A stretch of DNA of 8,539 nucleotides from positions 1 through 8,539 of the forward strand of contig JAEWDJ010000147.1 in assembly GCA_023390155.1 (NCBI GenBank), in the 5' to 3' direction. The stretch is from Actinomycetes bacterium (lineage in GTDB: Bacteria > Actinomycetota > Actinomycetes > Actinomycetales > Microbacteriaceae). Within the stretch, counting starts at the first letter, position 1, and each line of letters starts with the position of its first letter. A program made the position numbers and the translations under genes. The notes beneath the pieces are model-generated. The model ran no database searches and was not told the DNA's origin. It was given only the letters and a program-made list of their open reading frames with translations. Shown here piece after piece: positions 1 through 7,212 of the stretch.

Positions 1-1661
<1,661 letters not shown>

Positions 1662-2264
1662 TCAGCCGAACAGCTCGCGCACCACCGCGAGCCGGCGGCG
1701 CACGATGGTGGGCAGGTCGTCGGAGCCGTCGGGGTGGAAGAACTCCTCCGCGCTCGCGCGCATGACGGCGCCCACGAGCTGGACGGCGGCGGCGGCGCGC
1801 AGGTCGCCCTCGGGCAGGCCCTCTCGACGCTCGACCAGCCGGATGTCGTCGCGCTCGCCCTCGCCGACCAGCTTCAGGATGTGGGCGGCCAGCCGGGGCT
1901 CGCGATCGATGGCGCGGATGACCTGCTCGACGTCGGCCGCGGTCATGCCGCCGAATGCCCAGCGCTCGAGGTGCAGCGCCACGACATCGTCGAGGACGCT
2001 GCCGATCCCGCGCGGCCCGGCCGCCAGGAACCGCTCGGCGGCACCGGACTCGTCGCCGTCGACCGGGACGCCGATGACGGCGTTCTCCTTCGACGCGTAG
2101 TAGTTGAAGAGGGTGCGGCGCGAGACGCCGACCTCCTCGCACAGCTCGTCGACCGTGAAGCCGGCGAGGCCGCGCTCGATGGTCAGGCGGCGGGCGGCGT
2201 CGCGGAGGCCCCGGGCGGTCTCGGCCTTGCGTCGCTCGCGCGTCGAGGTTGCACTATCGGTCAC
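1662..2264 (-). CDS. TetR-family transcriptional regulator, likely repressor of the adjacent exporter
   Basis: A 200-residue protein from a GTG at 2264, typical TetR size. The N-terminal DNA-binding domain covers about residues 10-60, with the helix-turn-helix at roughly 36-56 (FTVDELCEEVGVSRRTLFNYY), ending in the usual LFNYYASKE. The rest is the variable ligand-binding and dimer domain (helical; LRAAAAVQLVGAVMRASAEEFF near 155-176). An in-frame extension to 2351 exists, but it would overlap the upstream gene's stop and has no TetR-like sequence; the GTG start places the regulator 19 bases after that gene. No good ribosome site precedes the GTG, whereas a possible promoter is placed so that transcription would start at the GTG itself, suggesting a leaderless message. 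It probably controls itself and the exporter 81 bases downstream. The ligand is unknown. Confidence 0.92.
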   Translation of the reverse strand: MTDSATSTRERRKAETARGLRDAARRLTIERGLAGFTVDELCEEVGVSRRTLFNYYASKENAVIGVPVDGDESGAAERFLAAGPRGIGSVLDDVVALHLERWAFGGMTAADVEQVIRAIDREPRLAAHILKLVGEGERDDIRLVERREGLPEGDLRAAAAVQLVGAVMRASAEEFFHPDGSDDLPTIVRRRLAVVRELFG

Positions 2265-2300
2265 GAAGTGAAAGTTTGCACCCTCAATCTGAAAGTGCAA
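2249..2300 (-). promoter_or_regulatory. Candidate TetR operator and overlapping leaderless promoter
   Basis: TTGCAC occurs at 2249-2254 and 2276-2281 and its complement GTGCAA at 2295-2300. The last two form a perfect 6-bp dyad with 13 bases between, centred at 2288, close to the size of TetR-type operators. On the minus strand a -35-like TTGCAC (2300-2295), a 17-base spacer and a weak -10-like AAACTT (2277-2272) sit 7 bases before the regulator's GTG, which would make the message leaderless. The dyad coincides with these promoter elements, fitting self-repression, and overlaps the last codons of the upstream membrane-protein gene (stop at 2284). The stretch is noticeably AT-richer than its surroundings. 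The -10 is poor, so the promoter is a hypothesis. Confidence 0.45.
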
Positions 2301-2886
2301 TGTGAGTGAGCCCCGGCAGCGAGGCGGCGAGGAAGCACAGGGCGCCCGCACAGGTGCCGAACGCGGTCCAGACGGGGCTCAGGAGCGCCGTCGTGCCGGG
2401 CAGCTCGAACGCGCCGACCGCGGCCGCCGCGAAGAAGACGGACCCGGTCATGTTGAGCCACGCCTCCACCCGGTCGAGACCCAGCGCCGCCGCCCGCACG
2501 CCCAGCGCGGACGCGACGAGGAAGCAGGCGGAGCCGTAGACGTCGGGTCGCCATCCGGTGCCGCCGGGTGCGCCTCCCGGAACCGCCGCCGCCAGGGCGA
2601 GAGCCGTCGACACGTTGAAGAACACCGTTCCGACGAGCTGCACCGCCGACGCCCACCACTCGAGACGTGACGTGCGCCGCGCGGCTGACGCGGGCGTCCA
2701 GCCCGTCGCCGCCTGCTGGAGGGCGCCGCCGGTCGTGAACAGCAGCGAGCCGACGAAGAACACCGCGTTCGTCGCGACCAGGCCGATCGCCTCGGCGAAT
2801 GCCGGAACGGCGGCCACCGCGAAGCACAGCGAGCCGAGCGCGAAGGCGGCGGCCTCGCGCCGGGCGCGGCGGGAGGTGCGGTTCAT
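2284..2886 (-). CDS. Six-helix membrane protein built from repeated G[ST]xxF helices (YrhK-like?)
   Basis: A 200-residue, almost wholly hydrophobic protein. The ATG at 2886 follows the decarboxylase stop by 23 bases and gives the positive start MNRTSRRARR, after which six membrane segments lie near 14-32, 36-56, 78-101, 115-134, 143-160 and 171-190. Each carries the same short motif, G-[S/T/A]-x-x-F, at 18-22, 46-50, 86-90, 118-122, 148-152 and 181-185 (e.g. GSLCF, GSLLF, GTVFF, GSACF, GSVFF, GALCF), so the protein seems to have grown by duplication. The pattern recalls the small YrhK-type membrane domain, a family of unknown function; that match is from memory and uncertain. It is not a GadC-type amino-acid antiporter, which has about 12 helices and 500 residues. 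The ribosome site is weak, so it may be translated by coupling with the decarboxylase. The same frame is open back to 4383 but runs across the decarboxylase and has no meaning there. Confidence 0.82.
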   Translation of the reverse strand: MNRTSRRARREAAAFALGSLCFAVAAVPAFAEAIGLVATNAVFFVGSLLFTTGGALQQAATGWTPASAARRTSRLEWWASAVQLVGTVFFNVSTALALAAAVPGGAPGGTGWRPDVYGSACFLVASALGVRAAALGLDRVEAWLNMTGSVFFAAAAVGAFELPGTTALLSPVWTAFGTCAGALCFLAASLPGLTHIALSD

Positions 2887-2909
2887 GCGCGGCTCGCTGC
2901 GCGGGCGGC

Positions 2910-4265
2910 TCAGTGGGCGAAGCCGGTCTTCGGGATGCGGGCCGGATCGCCCACGCGCAGTTCGGCGCAGACCGCCCGCACGTCGGCGACCAGGTCGTCG
3001 GCGAGCTCGGCGCTGAAGCCGTCCCTGACCACGATGCGCAGCACGGCCACGTCCTCCGCGTGCTCGGGCATCGTGTACGCGGGCACCTGCCAGCCGCGGG
3101 CGCGCAGCTCGTGCGAGACCTGGAACACCGTGAAGCCCGAACCCTCGACCACCTCGAACGCGATGACGGGGATGGCGGTCCCGTCGGTGAGCACGTGCAG
3201 GTCCGGTTCGGTGGCGAGGCCGGTCGAGATGCGCACCGCGAGGTCGCGCAGCGTCGTCATGATGGCGGTGTAGCCGGCCCGGCCGAGGCGCACGAAGTTG
3301 TAGTACTGCCCGATCACCTGGTTGCCCGGGCGCGAGAAGTTGAGGGTGAAGGTCGGCATCTCGCCGCCGAGGTAGTTCACGTTGAAGACGAGATCGGCGG
3401 GGAGGTGGTCCGGCGACCTCCAGACGACGAACCCGATGCCGGGGTAGGTCAGGCCGTACTTGTGGCCGCTGACGTTGATCGAGACGACCCGCGGGAGGCG
3501 GAAGTCCCACTCGAGGTCGGGCTGGAGGAACGGCACCACGAAGCCGCCGCTGGCCGCGTCCACGTGCACGGGCACGTCGGGGCCGCCGGAGTCGGCGAGC
3601 GTGTCGAGCACCTCGCAGATCTCGGCGATCGGCTCCAGCTCGCCGGTGAAGGTCGTGCCCAGGATGCCGACCACGCCGATCGTGTTCTCGTCGACCGCGT
3701 CGCGGACCTGCTCGGGCGTGATGACGTAGCGGCCCTTCTCCATCGGGAGGTAGCGCGGCTCCACCTCGAAGTAGCGGCAGAACTTCTCCCACACCACCTG
3801 CACGTTCGACCCGAGCACGAGGTTCGGCGCGCCTCCGGAGGTCAGCCCCCGGCGTGCACGCCACCGCCACTTCAGCGCGAGGCCCGCCAGCATCACGGCC
3901 TCGCTGGAGCCGATCGTGGAGGCGCCGGTGGGATCCCCCGGCTCGGCGTGGAACAGCTGCGAGACGATGGAGACGCAGCGCCGCTCGATCGCCGCCGTCG
4001 ACGGGTACTCGTCCTTGTCGATCATGTTCTTGTCGAACGACTCGGCCATCAGCACCTCGGCCTGGGGGTCCATCCAGGTCGTGACGAAGGTCGCCAGGTT
4101 CAGCCGCGAGCTCCCGTCGAGCAGGAGCTCGTCGTGGATGAGGCGGTAGACCCCTCCGGGATGGCTCGGCTCCTCCGGCAGGGTGTCCGGGGGGCGGTTC
4201 TTCGAGAGCCGGCCCGTGTAGGCCGGGGCTTCCTCCCCCTCGCGGACGAATCGCTCGAACGTCAT
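2910..4265 (-). CDS. gadB: Glutamate decarboxylase (PLP-dependent, GadB type)
   Basis: Converts L-glutamate to GABA and CO2, using up one proton, in the cytoplasm. The 451-residue product is near the length of E. coli GadB (466). Landmarks: substrate-region RLNLATF at 54-60; the segment N80-M-I-D-K-D-E86, matching the ID-K-E-EYP block; phosphate-binding TIGSSEA at 117-123; pyridine-binding Asp236 in HVDAASGG; and PLP-Schiff-base Lys269 in INVSGHKYG, preceded by His268. The C-terminus ends in KTGFAH, so His451 may play the part of GadB His465, which closes the active site at neutral pH. The start is fixed at the ATG at 4265 by AGGAGG at 4278-4273, 7 bases upstream; two upstream in-frame starts (to 4313) lack such a site. 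A promoter lies at 4331-4359. The six-helix protein gene follows after 23 bases; no gadC or gadX-like gene is in view. Confidence 0.96.
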   Translation of the reverse strand: MTFERFVREGEEAPAYTGRLSKNRPPDTLPEEPSHPGGVYRLIHDELLLDGSSRLNLATFVTTWMDPQAEVLMAESFDKNMIDKDEYPSTAAIERRCVSIVSQLFHAEPGDPTGASTIGSSEAVMLAGLALKWRWRARRGLTSGGAPNLVLGSNVQVVWEKFCRYFEVEPRYLPMEKGRYVITPEQVRDAVDENTIGVVGILGTTFTGELEPIAEICEVLDTLADSGGPDVPVHVDAASGGFVVPFLQPDLEWDFRLPRVVSINVSGHKYGLTYPGIGFVVWRSPDHLPADLVFNVNYLGGEMPTFTLNFSRPGNQVIGQYYNFVRLGRAGYTAIMTTLRDLAVRISTGLATEPDLHVLTDGTAIPVIAFEVVEGSGFTVFQVSHELRARGWQVPAYTMPEHAEDVAVLRIVVRDGFSAELADDLVADVRAVCAELRVGDPARIPKTGFAH

Positions 4266-4272
4266 GGCCGTT

Positions 4273-4278
4273 CCTCCT
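4273..4278 (-). promoter_or_regulatory. Strong ribosome binding site deciding the decarboxylase start
   Basis: A perfect AGGAGG on the minus strand lies 7 bases before the ATG at 4265. It rules against the longer in-frame starts at 4313 and 4280, since the site would then lie inside or beyond the start of the reading frame. Confidence 0.9.
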
Positions 4279-4330
4279 CGCATCCTCGCGGTGCCCACCG
4301 GACGGCGGGCCACCGGAGCCGACGGGGCCG

Positions 4331-4359
4331 ATGCTAACGGCGGGCCAGCGGTGCGGCAA
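4331..4359 (-). promoter_or_regulatory. Sigma-70-type promoter of the glutamate decarboxylase gene
   Basis: On the minus strand TTGCCG (4359-4354) and TAGCAT (4336-4331) are separated by exactly 17 bases, a good housekeeping -35/-10 pair. Transcription would begin near 4324, giving a leader of about 60 bases before the ATG at 4265. Within that leader TCCGGTGG occurs twice, 15 bases apart (4317-4310 and 4302-4295). No operator dyad is obvious around it. Confidence 0.55.
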
Positions 4360-4383
4360 TGACCATTCGGCGCCGGGATGCAC

Positions 4384-4417
4384 GAAGCGCCCCGTCCGGC
4401 ATCGGACGGGGTGCTTC
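4384..4417 (-). terminator. Hairpin terminator after the cold-shock gene
   Basis: Arms 4384-4398 and 4403-4417 pair over 15 positions with a 4-base GCAT loop and a single non-Watson-Crick position (4389/4412). It begins 11 bases after the cold-shock stop codon. No T-run follows in either direction, which is common for actinobacterial terminators. The odd pair is G-U if read on the plus strand and A-C if read on the minus strand, but no plus-strand gene ends here, so it is assigned to the cold-shock transcript. It also separates that transcript from the decarboxylase promoter. Confidence 0.75.
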
Positions 4418-4428
4418 GGGGAATCCGA

Positions 4429-4632
4429 TCAGAGAGCGCGGATGTTGGAGGCCTGCGGGCCCTTGTTGCCCTGCGTCACCTCGAACTCGACCTTCTGGTT
4501 CTCCTCGAGGTTGCGGTAGCCGTTGCCCGAGATCTCGCTGTAGTGAGCGAACACGTCGGCCGAGCCGTCGTCCGGAGCGATGAAGCCGAAGCCCTTCTCG
4601 GAGTTGAACCACTTGACGGTGCCAGTTGCCAT
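4429..4632 (-). CDS. cspA: CspA-family cold-shock protein
   Basis: A 67-residue single-domain RNA/ssDNA-binding protein of the cold-shock (OB-fold) family, thought to melt mRNA structure in the cytoplasm. It starts [10 protein letters not shown]; the RNP1 motif is KGFGFI at 13-18 and the RNP2-like motif is VFAHYSEI at 27-34, with the expected aromatic surface (Trp8, Phe9, Phe15, Phe17, Phe28, Tyr31) and His30. It ends QASNIRAL, the common family ending. The ATG at 4632 is preceded by AAGGAAG (4647-4641) 8 bases upstream; an in-frame start at 4650 would only add MKEDKT and would swallow that site. It is monocistronic by layout: a 100-base gap upstream to the aquaporin gene and a hairpin terminator downstream. 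Whether it is cold-induced or constitutive cannot be told; the palindromes upstream may matter. Confidence 0.97.
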   Translation of the reverse strand: MATGTVKWFNSEKGFGFIAPDDGSADVFAHYSEISGNGYRNLEENQKVEFEVTQGNKGPQASNIRAL

Positions 4633-4670
4633 CGTTTTGTCTTCCTTCAATCTGCGATGACCGACGCCGA

Positions 4671-4712
4671 CGGAACCGTTCCGAAAGCTGCTTACGGTAA
4701 GCGCGAGGTCAA
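4671..4712 (-). promoter_or_regulatory. Cold-shock gene control region with two 13-base palindromes
   Basis: Two perfect dyads with a single central base lie side by side: CGGAAC-C-GTTCCG (4671-4683) and GCTTAC-G-GTAAGC (4690-4702), with centres 19 bases apart. On the minus strand a -35-like TTGACC is at 4712-4707, and a weak -10-like CAGCTT follows at a 16-base spacing (4690-4685), so the second palindrome would sit in the promoter spacer and the first just past the start point or in the leader. They could be operators or small hairpins in the 5' leader. The -10 is poor, so the promoter itself is tentative. Confidence 0.45.
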
Positions 4713-4732
4713 GACTACGCGATCTGCCGCGT

Positions 4733-5515
4733 TCACGCCCGGCGAGTTCTGTCGAATAGCGACTTGAAGGTCGCTCCTGCGATGAGCGCGCCCACGATCG
4801 GGGCGACGATCGAGAGCCACAGCTGCCCCAGCGCGACCGGTCCGCCGTAGATGGCGGTGGCGATCGACCGGGCCGGGTTGAAGGAGGCGTTCGACACCGG
4901 GATGGTGATGAGCGCGAGCAGCGTGAGGGTCAGTCCGATCGCGAGCGGAGCGAAGCCGTCGGCCGCGCGGGTGCTGGTCACGCCGAGGATCACGTAGACG
5001 AAGACGGCCGTCGTGATGATCTCGATCAGGAGGGAGGAGATCAGCGGGAACCCGCCCGGCGAGAGCTCGCCCCAGCCGGTGGAGGCGAAGCCGCCCTTCT
5101 GCGCGGCGGCTAGGAAGCCGTCCGGCGCGCCGGCCGCGATGGCGACGAGGAGGGAGCTGGCGACGATGCCGCCGACGACCTGGGCGACGATGTAGAGTGC
5201 GACGTCCTTCCACGCGAAGCGTCCGGCGATCGCGAGGCCGAGCGTCACGGCCGGGTTGAAGTGGCCGCCCGAGACGGGGCCGAAGGCGTAGGCCGACACG
5301 ACCACGCTCAGACCGAGCGCGAGCGCGACGCCGAGGAACCCGACGTTCAGGCCGCCCTGGCCGCCGTCGAAGCCGGCCGCGTAGATCGCCGTGCCGATGA
5401 CGCCGAAGACGAGGACGAACGTGCCGGCGACCTCGGCCGCGAGGCGGGCGCCGAGCGTCGGCGCGACGGGGGCCGTCGGAGACGGCGAGACGGTGGCGGG
5501 ATTGGACTCGGACAT
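4733..5515 (-). CDS. Aquaporin-family (MIP) channel with a non-AqpZ selectivity filter
   Basis: A 260-residue inner-membrane channel for water or small neutral solutes, with six helices and two half-helices. Both signature loops are present: GGHFNPAV with NPA at 87-89, and NASFNPARS with NPA at 213-215. An N-terminal tail of about 20 Ser/Pro/Thr/Ala-rich residues precedes the first helix. Aligned by eye to E. coli AqpZ, the four filter positions (Phe43, His174, Thr183, Arg189) become Leu67, Ala201, Ala210 and Arg216. Loss of the aromatic and the histidine argues against a strict water channel and for a wider pore, so no aqpZ or glpF name is given. The glycerol-channel spacing features are also not evident. 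The start ATG at 5515 has AGGAG 4 bases upstream (5524-5520), a little close. It is divergent from the CPBP gene and has no partner gene. Confidence 0.94.
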   Translation of the reverse strand: MSESNPATVSPSPTAPVAPTLGARLAAEVAGTFVLVFGVIGTAIYAAGFDGGQGGLNVGFLGVALALGLSVVVSAYAFGPVSGGHFNPAVTLGLAIAGRFAWKDVALYIVAQVVGGIVASSLLVAIAAGAPDGFLAAAQKGGFASTGWGELSPGGFPLISSLLIEIITTAVFVYVILGVTSTRAADGFAPLAIGLTLTLLALITIPVSNASFNPARSIATAIYGGPVALGQLWLSIVAPIVGALIAGATFKSLFDRTRRA

Positions 5516-5756
5516 GGCTCTCCTTGGGCGGGTGGACCGTGTGGCAGGTCGGCGGACGGGACGATCGGGAGCGGACTCCCACGGTCACGGTAGCGAACGC
5601 CCGGCTCGCTCGCAGCGAATGTGACGGTGCGTCACGGCGCGCGCCCAGGCGGTGGCCCAGCGGGGTCGCCCGCCCTTCCCTATCGAGGCGGCCGCGCCGG
5701 TCGATAGGGTTGGCCGCGGGCCGACCGGCTCGCAGGACGAGGCGGAGGGAGCCCCC
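5516..5756. promoter_or_regulatory. Divergent intergenic control region (aquaporin / CPBP gene)
   Basis: This 241-base gap separates two genes pointing away from each other and must hold both promoters. It contains a 15-base dyad, GTGACG-GTG-CGTCAC, at 5621-5635, and a longer inverted repeat at 5678-5709. No convincing promoter can be placed for the aquaporin side. On the CPBP side a TAGGGT -10-like element (5705-5710) exists without a good -35. GGAGG at 5744-5748 is the ribosome site of the CPBP gene, 8 bases before its GTG. Confidence 0.6.
5678..5709 (+). promoter_or_regulatory. 9-bp inverted repeat over the CPBP gene's likely -10
   Basis: CCCTATCGA at 5678-5686 is repeated exactly in inverted form as TCGATAGGG at 5701-5709, with 14 GC-rich bases between. 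The right arm overlaps TAGGGT (5705-5710), which fits the TAnnnT -10 pattern and lies about 47 bases before the GTG start. An operator for a repressor of this gene is the simplest reading; a hairpin in a longer leader is the alternative. Confidence 0.5.
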
Positions 5757-6674
5757 GTGGATTCGGAGCAGCAGGAGACGACGCCGGGGCCGGTGCAGGC
5801 CGACGGCGGGCACGTCGACGCCCGCGAGACGGGATGGCGCGGGTTCTGGAACCGCGGCGGCTGGTGGAAGGCGCTGCTCCTGGTCGTCGTCTACTACGGG
5901 CTCTACCAGCTCGCCGGCCTGCTGATCGGCCTCGCCTTCGGGCACCTGGTCGACAAGGAGGACGTCTTCGCGAACGCCGCGAGCGTGTTCTTCGGCATCG
6001 CCGCGCCCATCCTGGTCGGCGGCATCCTGCTCGTGATCTTCGCCCTCTCGATCGGCTGGCTGAAGGAGCTGTTCGGCCCGCAGCCCATCCGCGGCTCGTG
6101 GTGGATGTGGATCGGCGTCGGCATCGTCGTGGTGTTCAACCTCCTGCGCTTCGTGAGCGCGGACTACGCCGGCTGGGACGCCGGAGCCGTCGTCGCCGTG
6201 CTCGTCACCGGCCTCTGCGTCGGCTTCGCCGAGGAGGTGCTGACCCGGGGCTTCGCGGTCAACCTGCTCCGGCGCGGGGGCTACGGCGAGCGCAGCGTCA
6301 TGCTGCTGTCGTCGCTCCTGTTCGCGGCCCTCCACTCCGGCAACATCTTGTCCGGCCAGAGCCTCTTCGCGGTCGCGTTCACCGTCGTCTACACGTTCGC
6401 GTTCGGCCTGGTCATGTACGCCGCGCTGCGCGTGACCGGAAACCTCATCTGGCCCGTGCTGCTGCACGCCTCCACCGACCCGAGCCTGTTCCTCCTCACC
6501 GGCGGGGTCGACGCGTCGAACAGCACGCTGCACCCGGGCCCGCTCGCCGGCATCGCCGGGCTGGAGAACTGGGTCGTGATGCTGTTCGCGCTGGTGCCGC
6601 TGATCTTCGTCCGCGGCCGGGTCGACCGGGAGGCCGCGTACGGCCTGAAGGCCCCGGCGGCGCGGCTGAGCTGA
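5757..6674 (+). CDS. CPBP-family intramembrane protein (CAAX-protease/Abi-like)
   Basis: A 305-residue membrane protein with a polar 25-residue N-terminus and about eight hydrophobic segments from residue 37 onward. The CPBP (ABI) glutamic-protease motifs are in order: motif 1 Glu159-Glu160-x3-Arg164 (FAEEVLTRGF), motif 2 FxxxH with His193 (FAALHSG), and a motif 3-like LLHASTD with His237 and Asp241, where many members have HxxxN. These residues form the putative active site inside the membrane. Bacterial members are linked to prenyl-protein processing, peptide maturation or bacteriocin self-protection, but most have no known substrate. The GTG start at 5757 is chosen for GGAGG 8 bases upstream; an ATG at 5652 would add 35 Arg/Pro/Ala-rich residues and cover the inverted repeat. 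No peptide or bacteriocin gene is beside it. It converges on the deaminase gene, 28 bases away. Confidence 0.9.
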   Translation: MDSEQQETTPGPVQADGGHVDARETGWRGFWNRGGWWKALLLVVVYYGLYQLAGLLIGLAFGHLVDKEDVFANAASVFFGIAAPILVGGILLVIFALSIGWLKELFGPQPIRGSWWMWIGVGIVVVFNLLRFVSADYAGWDAGAVVAVLVTGLCVGFAEEVLTRGFAVNLLRRGGYGERSVMLLSSLLFAALHSGNILSGQSLFAVAFTVVYTFAFGLVMYAALRVTGNLIWPVLLHASTDPSLFLLTGGVDASNSTLHPGPLAGIAGLENWVVMLFALVPLIFVRGRVDREAAYGLKAPAARLS

Positions 6675-6702
6675 GCGGGGCTCGGGTGTGCTGGGCTGAG
6701 GC

Positions 6703-7212
6703 CTAGCCCCAGAAACCCTCGTGGGAGGCCGCCGCCTCCTTCTCGAGGTGCGGCCCGGAGACGTCGATCGCCCGGCTGCCCGCCGCGAGCACCGTACGGG
6801 TCGGCAGGGCCAGCGTCGGGTTCTCGGGGTGGTCGCCGGTCAGCGCGTACAGCGCCTCCTCCGGCAGCGCGTACACGACCCGCCCGATGCCCGACCAGTA
6901 GATCGCGCCCGAGCACATCGCACACGGCTCGCACGACGTGTACAGCGTGTAGCCGGGCAGCGCGTCGAGCGGGATCTCCCGCCCGGCCAGCCGCACGAGG
7001 TTCGTCTCGGCGTGACCGGTGATGTCGCTCTCGGTGACGACCGTGTTCTCCGCCTCCAGCGCGACCGCCCCATCCGGCCCGACGAGGATCGCGCCGAACG
7101 GGTGGTTGCCGTGACTGCGCGCGCTGTCGGCGACGGCGATGGCGCGGCGCAGGTGGTCGAGGTCGGCGGCGGAGGCCGGGGTGGGGGCGGGGGTGCTGGT
7201 GGAGTCGGTCAC
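6703..7212 (-). CDS. Zinc-dependent nucleoside/guanine deaminase (cytidine-deaminase superfamily)
   Basis: A 169-residue cytoplasmic hydrolase expected to remove an amino group from a purine or pyrimidine base or nucleoside. Zinc-site motifs: HAE at 67-69 (zinc ligand His67, catalytic Glu69) and SCEPCAMC at 93-100 (ligands Cys97 and Cys100). HPFGAILVG at 37-45 is the usual substrate-side strand, and the protein ends HEGFWG, the H-x-x-F-W tail common in this group of small deaminases. Length and motifs fit guanine deaminase/TadA-like enzymes; a tRNA TadA role is less likely given the neighbours and tail, but the exact substrate cannot be told. Its GTG start overlaps the stop of the upstream membrane-protein gene as GTGA (7212-7209), and no strong ribosome site is seen, so translation is probably coupled. 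A longer frame to 7533 covers the upstream gene and is not used. The first 15 residues are Thr/Pro/Ala-rich. Confidence 0.9.
   Translation of the reverse strand: MTDSTSTPAPTPASAADLDHLRRAIAVADSARSHGNHPFGAILVGPDGAVALEAENTVVTESDITGHAETNLVRLAGREIPLDALPGYTLYTSCEPCAMCSGAIYWSGIGRVVYALPEEALYALTGDHPENPTLALPTRTVLAAGSRAIDVSGPHLEKEAAASHEGFWG

Noticed and set aside
2284..2886. Six-helix protein as the GadC glutamate/GABA antiporter
   Set aside because: It has 200 residues and six helices with an internal repeat, not the about 500 residues and 12 helices of the APC-family antiporter.
2799..4337. A 512-codon plus-strand frame
   Set aside because: Antisense to glutamate decarboxylase with compositional features of a shadow frame and no recognisable domain.
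2284..4383. A 699-codon minus-strand frame that would fuse a long N-terminus to the six-helix membrane protein
   Set aside because: The part from 2887 to 4383 overlaps the well-supported decarboxylase in another frame and is Arg/Gly/Pro-rich nonsense; real protein character begins at the ATG at 2886.
5620..5635. A CRP/GlxR site reading TGTGA...TCAC
   Set aside because: The half-sites are separated by 7 rather than 6 bases and the last base of the consensus is missing, so it is listed only as an unnamed dyad.
4692..6533. A 613-codon minus-strand frame across the aquaporin and CPBP genes
   Set aside because: It overlaps two genes with clear family motifs, one of them on the opposite strand, and shows no domain of its own.
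6675..6710. A bidirectional terminator between the convergent CPBP and deaminase genes
   Set aside because: Only short 5-6-bp stems (GGGCT/AGCCC, GGGGCT/AGCCCC) can be drawn, partly inside the deaminase stop region, with no T-run; too weak to list.
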